Shown one piece after another: positions 62,135-64,000 of a DNA stretch of 64,000 nt. Positions within the stretch are counted from its first letter, which is position 1. Each line of letters opens with the position of its first letter. This DNA is from Timema cristinae (lineage: Eukaryota > Arthropoda > Insecta > Phasmatodea > Timematidae). The notes beneath the pieces were generated by a model. That model was not told the DNA's origin. It ran no database searches and saw only the letters and a program-made list of their open reading frames with translations. A program made the translations under genes and the position numbers. The stretch lies in the NCBI GenBank assembly GCA_039000515.1, contig JBCFYV010009882.1:57277277-57341276 (forward strand). Reading direction: 5' to 3'.

Positions 62135-62480
62135 ACTTTATATTTTTTATTCGTCAATCAAGCCACACTCATCCTATCAATATGTCCAAATTAACGTAAG
62201 CACCTTATTTCACATTGACCTATTAAATGTCCTTTAATACCGCACGCTTCAGTACCCATTCATTACTGACTCTGTCCATACGAGTTTTTCCAAATACATT
62301 TCTTAGATACCTCATTCAAACCGCATTCACCCTGCTCTTGTGTTTCTCCTATCAACCCCACGGTACACCTCCATAAAACAATATTAGCACTAAAACACCT
62401 TTATTTACGGACACCTTTGCCTCTTTCGATACTACCCCATAATTTTCAATATTTTGCATACATCATCTTGATAATTATTG
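61840..62480 (-). pseudogene. 5'-truncated LINE, same family as 28.7-31.9 kb
   Basis: On the minus strand, broken frames read VVSKEAKVSVNKGVLVLILF (near 62440), RVNAV-MRYLRNVFGKTR, GGGGPSKTWLNVVEQCVKKI and DVVEEKKICEHRKVWRNLER. These pair block by block with the 3' part of the 28.7-kb element (VVSKEGKTAFY-NVLTAILF, LNAFIMRCLRNVYGQT, DVVEARRICKDREVWRKLVR). Both copies continue through GTACGGAGTTGTT into a (TATG)n tail. The endonuclease and RT core are missing. A (CA)n run at 62099-62131 interrupts the coding remnant. Confidence 0.85.
62099..62131. repeat. (CA)n microsatellite
   Basis: About 16 CA units inside the truncated LINE remnant. Confidence 0.93.
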
Positions 62481-62694
62481 GAACTTTTAGTTTACATGTT
62501 AATAATTATGAATTTTGTTAAGAAGTAATGTGGTTTTAAAAAGTTTTAACAAATTGTTTATAACCCTTGTGAAAATACATTTGATAACCAATTCTTTAAT
62601 TTATTATTTAGTTATTTAGCTATTTAAGTGAAGACTATCACTTGCTTAATACACATCGCATACCATTATAGTCATATTATATTCTAACTGCAAT

Positions 62695-62830
62695 CATTGG
62701 TCACCTGGGATAAGGCATCAATCTCATCTGGTCAGTTTTTCTGGTGGTAGGGAGGTTGGATCTCGAATCCTTGCAGGGAGTCTGCGCGCTCTCCAGGATG
62801 TCCACGTGAACAGGCCTACGGGTATATTTC
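62695..62830 (+). mobile_element. Possible tRNA-headed SINE remnant
   Basis: GGTCACCTGGGATAAGGCAT could be a tRNA 5' half, and GAGGTTGGATCTCGAATCC contains a B box with a small insertion. The downstream sequence (TCCAGGATGTCCACGTGAAC) matches no family here. Weak. Confidence 0.3.
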
Positions 62831-63261
62831 CTCCAAATTAGACAATTTTAATCCTTATTCATATCTCTATTATTGTAATTAAATGTGCAGATACCATAGA
62901 GGAATTGTAAGATAAGCCCCAAAAAAACCTTTTTAATGTATGTTAATTTATTCTTATTACAATCATGTATTCGACTCCACCTAACAATTTTAAAGTAATT
63001 TATCCATTTAATAAATTACTACAATGAAATTCCATTATTCTTAAAAACTGGAGCTGTTTAAAAATTAAACCAAACCCACACATCCTTTAATTCCAAATTT
63101 TTCCTGACTCTAAATTATAATAATCTTTTGCAAAAAATATAATAAACAAATGAATAGTGGTAGCCTACCAGCAGTTGTTTAAGGTCCTAGTCAATCGTTT
63201 TATTACTATTGCTACTACTACCCGCCATCAAAAAACCTCGTAGTAAATACTTGACTTGATT

Positions 63262-63580
63262 ACAAACAATCAGACTCTGTTGGTAGAGAAACTCCATTCC
63301 GTCTATTGAACGGAGATTGGTTCAAATTTATCTTACTCCATAGATCTTGATGGGTTAGTCTCGGCAGGAGGTTGATTTCATTCATCGTGTCTGCATTTGG
63401 ACCGGGCTACTGTTTGGGAGCCAATTTTGTGATATGCAAATAAGTGTCGTCTGGAAGTTAGAGTAGGAGACAAAGTTGCTTGTTCAGCCTCGTACAAAGG
63501 AAACTAGACTGGGTGGTCTGGTAAGCGTGGAGCAGTCAATGCCCCAGATTGGTTTGAACTGATGTCTTGGGAAGCCAAGA
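63262..63580 (+). mobile_element. Possible tRNA-headed SINE, unassigned
   Basis: GACTCTGTTGGTAGAGAAAC has a plausible A box, and CGGAGATTGGTTCAAATTTA a plausible B box about 35 bp on, giving a short tRNA-like head. A ~230-bp mixed-composition body follows (GGACCGGGCTACTG, GGGTGGTCTGGTAAGCGTGG). No second copy is present in the window. Confidence 0.35.
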
Positions 63581-63696
63581 ACGTTTATTATGTCCACAAA
63601 CATTTCTGATCATATTCCTCAGGATTTGCTGAGAAGATTTGAGTGTGAGAATATAATATTTGTGAGGGCCATTGAAACAAAGGACAACTCAATAAT

Positions 63697-63697
63697 A

Positions 63698-63752
<55 letters not shown>
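63697..63752. repeat. (TA)n microsatellite
   Basis: About 28 TA units, followed by a second TATA-rich segment to about 63790. Confidence 0.95.
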
Positions 63753-63753
<1 letters not shown>

Positions 63754-64000
63754 TATTATTGATATTGATATTATAATATATATATATATTATTGATTTAA
63801 GATAAACACTTTTACAGGGGTAAATTATGTTTTGGAAAATTTCCCTTTAGTCTATTGGAAAGTTAACCATTTTGCCAAATTTTCAATAATTATTTTCCAT
63901 AAAATGACTACAGATATTTGGATAGAAATTTCCCAAAATAGAGTTTCCACTATTGGCATTATATGGTTAGTGGTTGAATGTGTCGTCAATTTAGGGTTCA

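Noticed and set aside
62000..62157. Val-Cys repeat protein on the minus strand
   Set aside because: The repeat is the (CA)n microsatellite inside a truncated LINE; the flanking residues belong to the LINE C-terminal block.
63590..63805. 71-codon plus-strand frame beginning MSTNISDHIPQDLLRRFECE
   Set aside because: The first ~37 residues look protein-like but the rest is (TA)n translation; there are no splice sites, family or second copy to support it.

Overview
This is eukaryotic nuclear DNA from an invertebrate animal. It is strongly AT-rich (about 70% by eye, not counted) and is packed with transposons, short retroposons and simple repeats. An arthropod is my best guess, from the style of the LINE, piggyBac and pogo/jerky-like remnants and the tRNA-headed SINEs; I cannot name the taxon. 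There is no rRNA, no canonical tRNA gene, no operon structure and no CRISPR array. I see no intact host protein-coding gene. At most a few candidate exons stand out as GC-richer patches (24.22-24.34 kb on the minus strand is the best; 14.9-15.3 kb and 18.6-19.15 kb are weaker). The window looks like intergenic or large-intron sequence.

Layout. 0-1.1 kb: two small tandem arrays. 4.5-5.5 kb: a decayed piggyBac transposase (-). 6.9-27 kb: AT-rich filler carrying three tRNA-derived SINE families, called A, B and C here, several with perfect target-site duplications; a SINE-B nested in a SINE-C at 19.4 kb; and a 98-bp inverted duplication at 19.9-20.14 kb. 27.7-32.1 kb: a degenerate ~59-bp minisatellite interrupted by a dead non-LTR retrotransposon (+) that ends in a (TATG)n tail. 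36.4-37.3 kb: a second LINE type (+). 37.8-38.3 kb: a 485-bp MITE-like element. 42.4-49.2 kb: a large inverted repeat (arms ~1.6 kb, spacer ~3.5 kb) of an unrecognised repeat family, with a third copy at 49.85-50.4 kb flanked by a 15-16-bp minisatellite that returns at 51.8-52.4 kb. 54.4-54.8 kb: a 63-bp minisatellite whose period is exactly 21 codons. 55.8-60.86 kb: a ~5.06-kb pogo/Tigger/jerky-like DNA transposon with ~28-bp imperfect terminal repeats, about 12 copies of a GTCGGCCA motif clustered in its two subterminal regions, and a dead transposase (-) whose second catalytic Asp has become Tyr. 60.9-62.5 kb: a SINE-B, a ~300-bp (CATA)n tract, a 208-bp fold-back MITE and a 5'-truncated relative of the 29-31.9 kb LINE.

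The parts form a retroposon ecology rather than a gene set. SINE-A and SINE-B have unrelated bodies but the same ~40-nt 3' tail, ending in GGTGCTAA and a (TAA)n run. Two further insertions consist of that tail alone with perfect 10-12-bp target-site duplications. This points to one LINE machinery that recognises the tail and mobilises both families; the partner LINE itself is not visible in the window.
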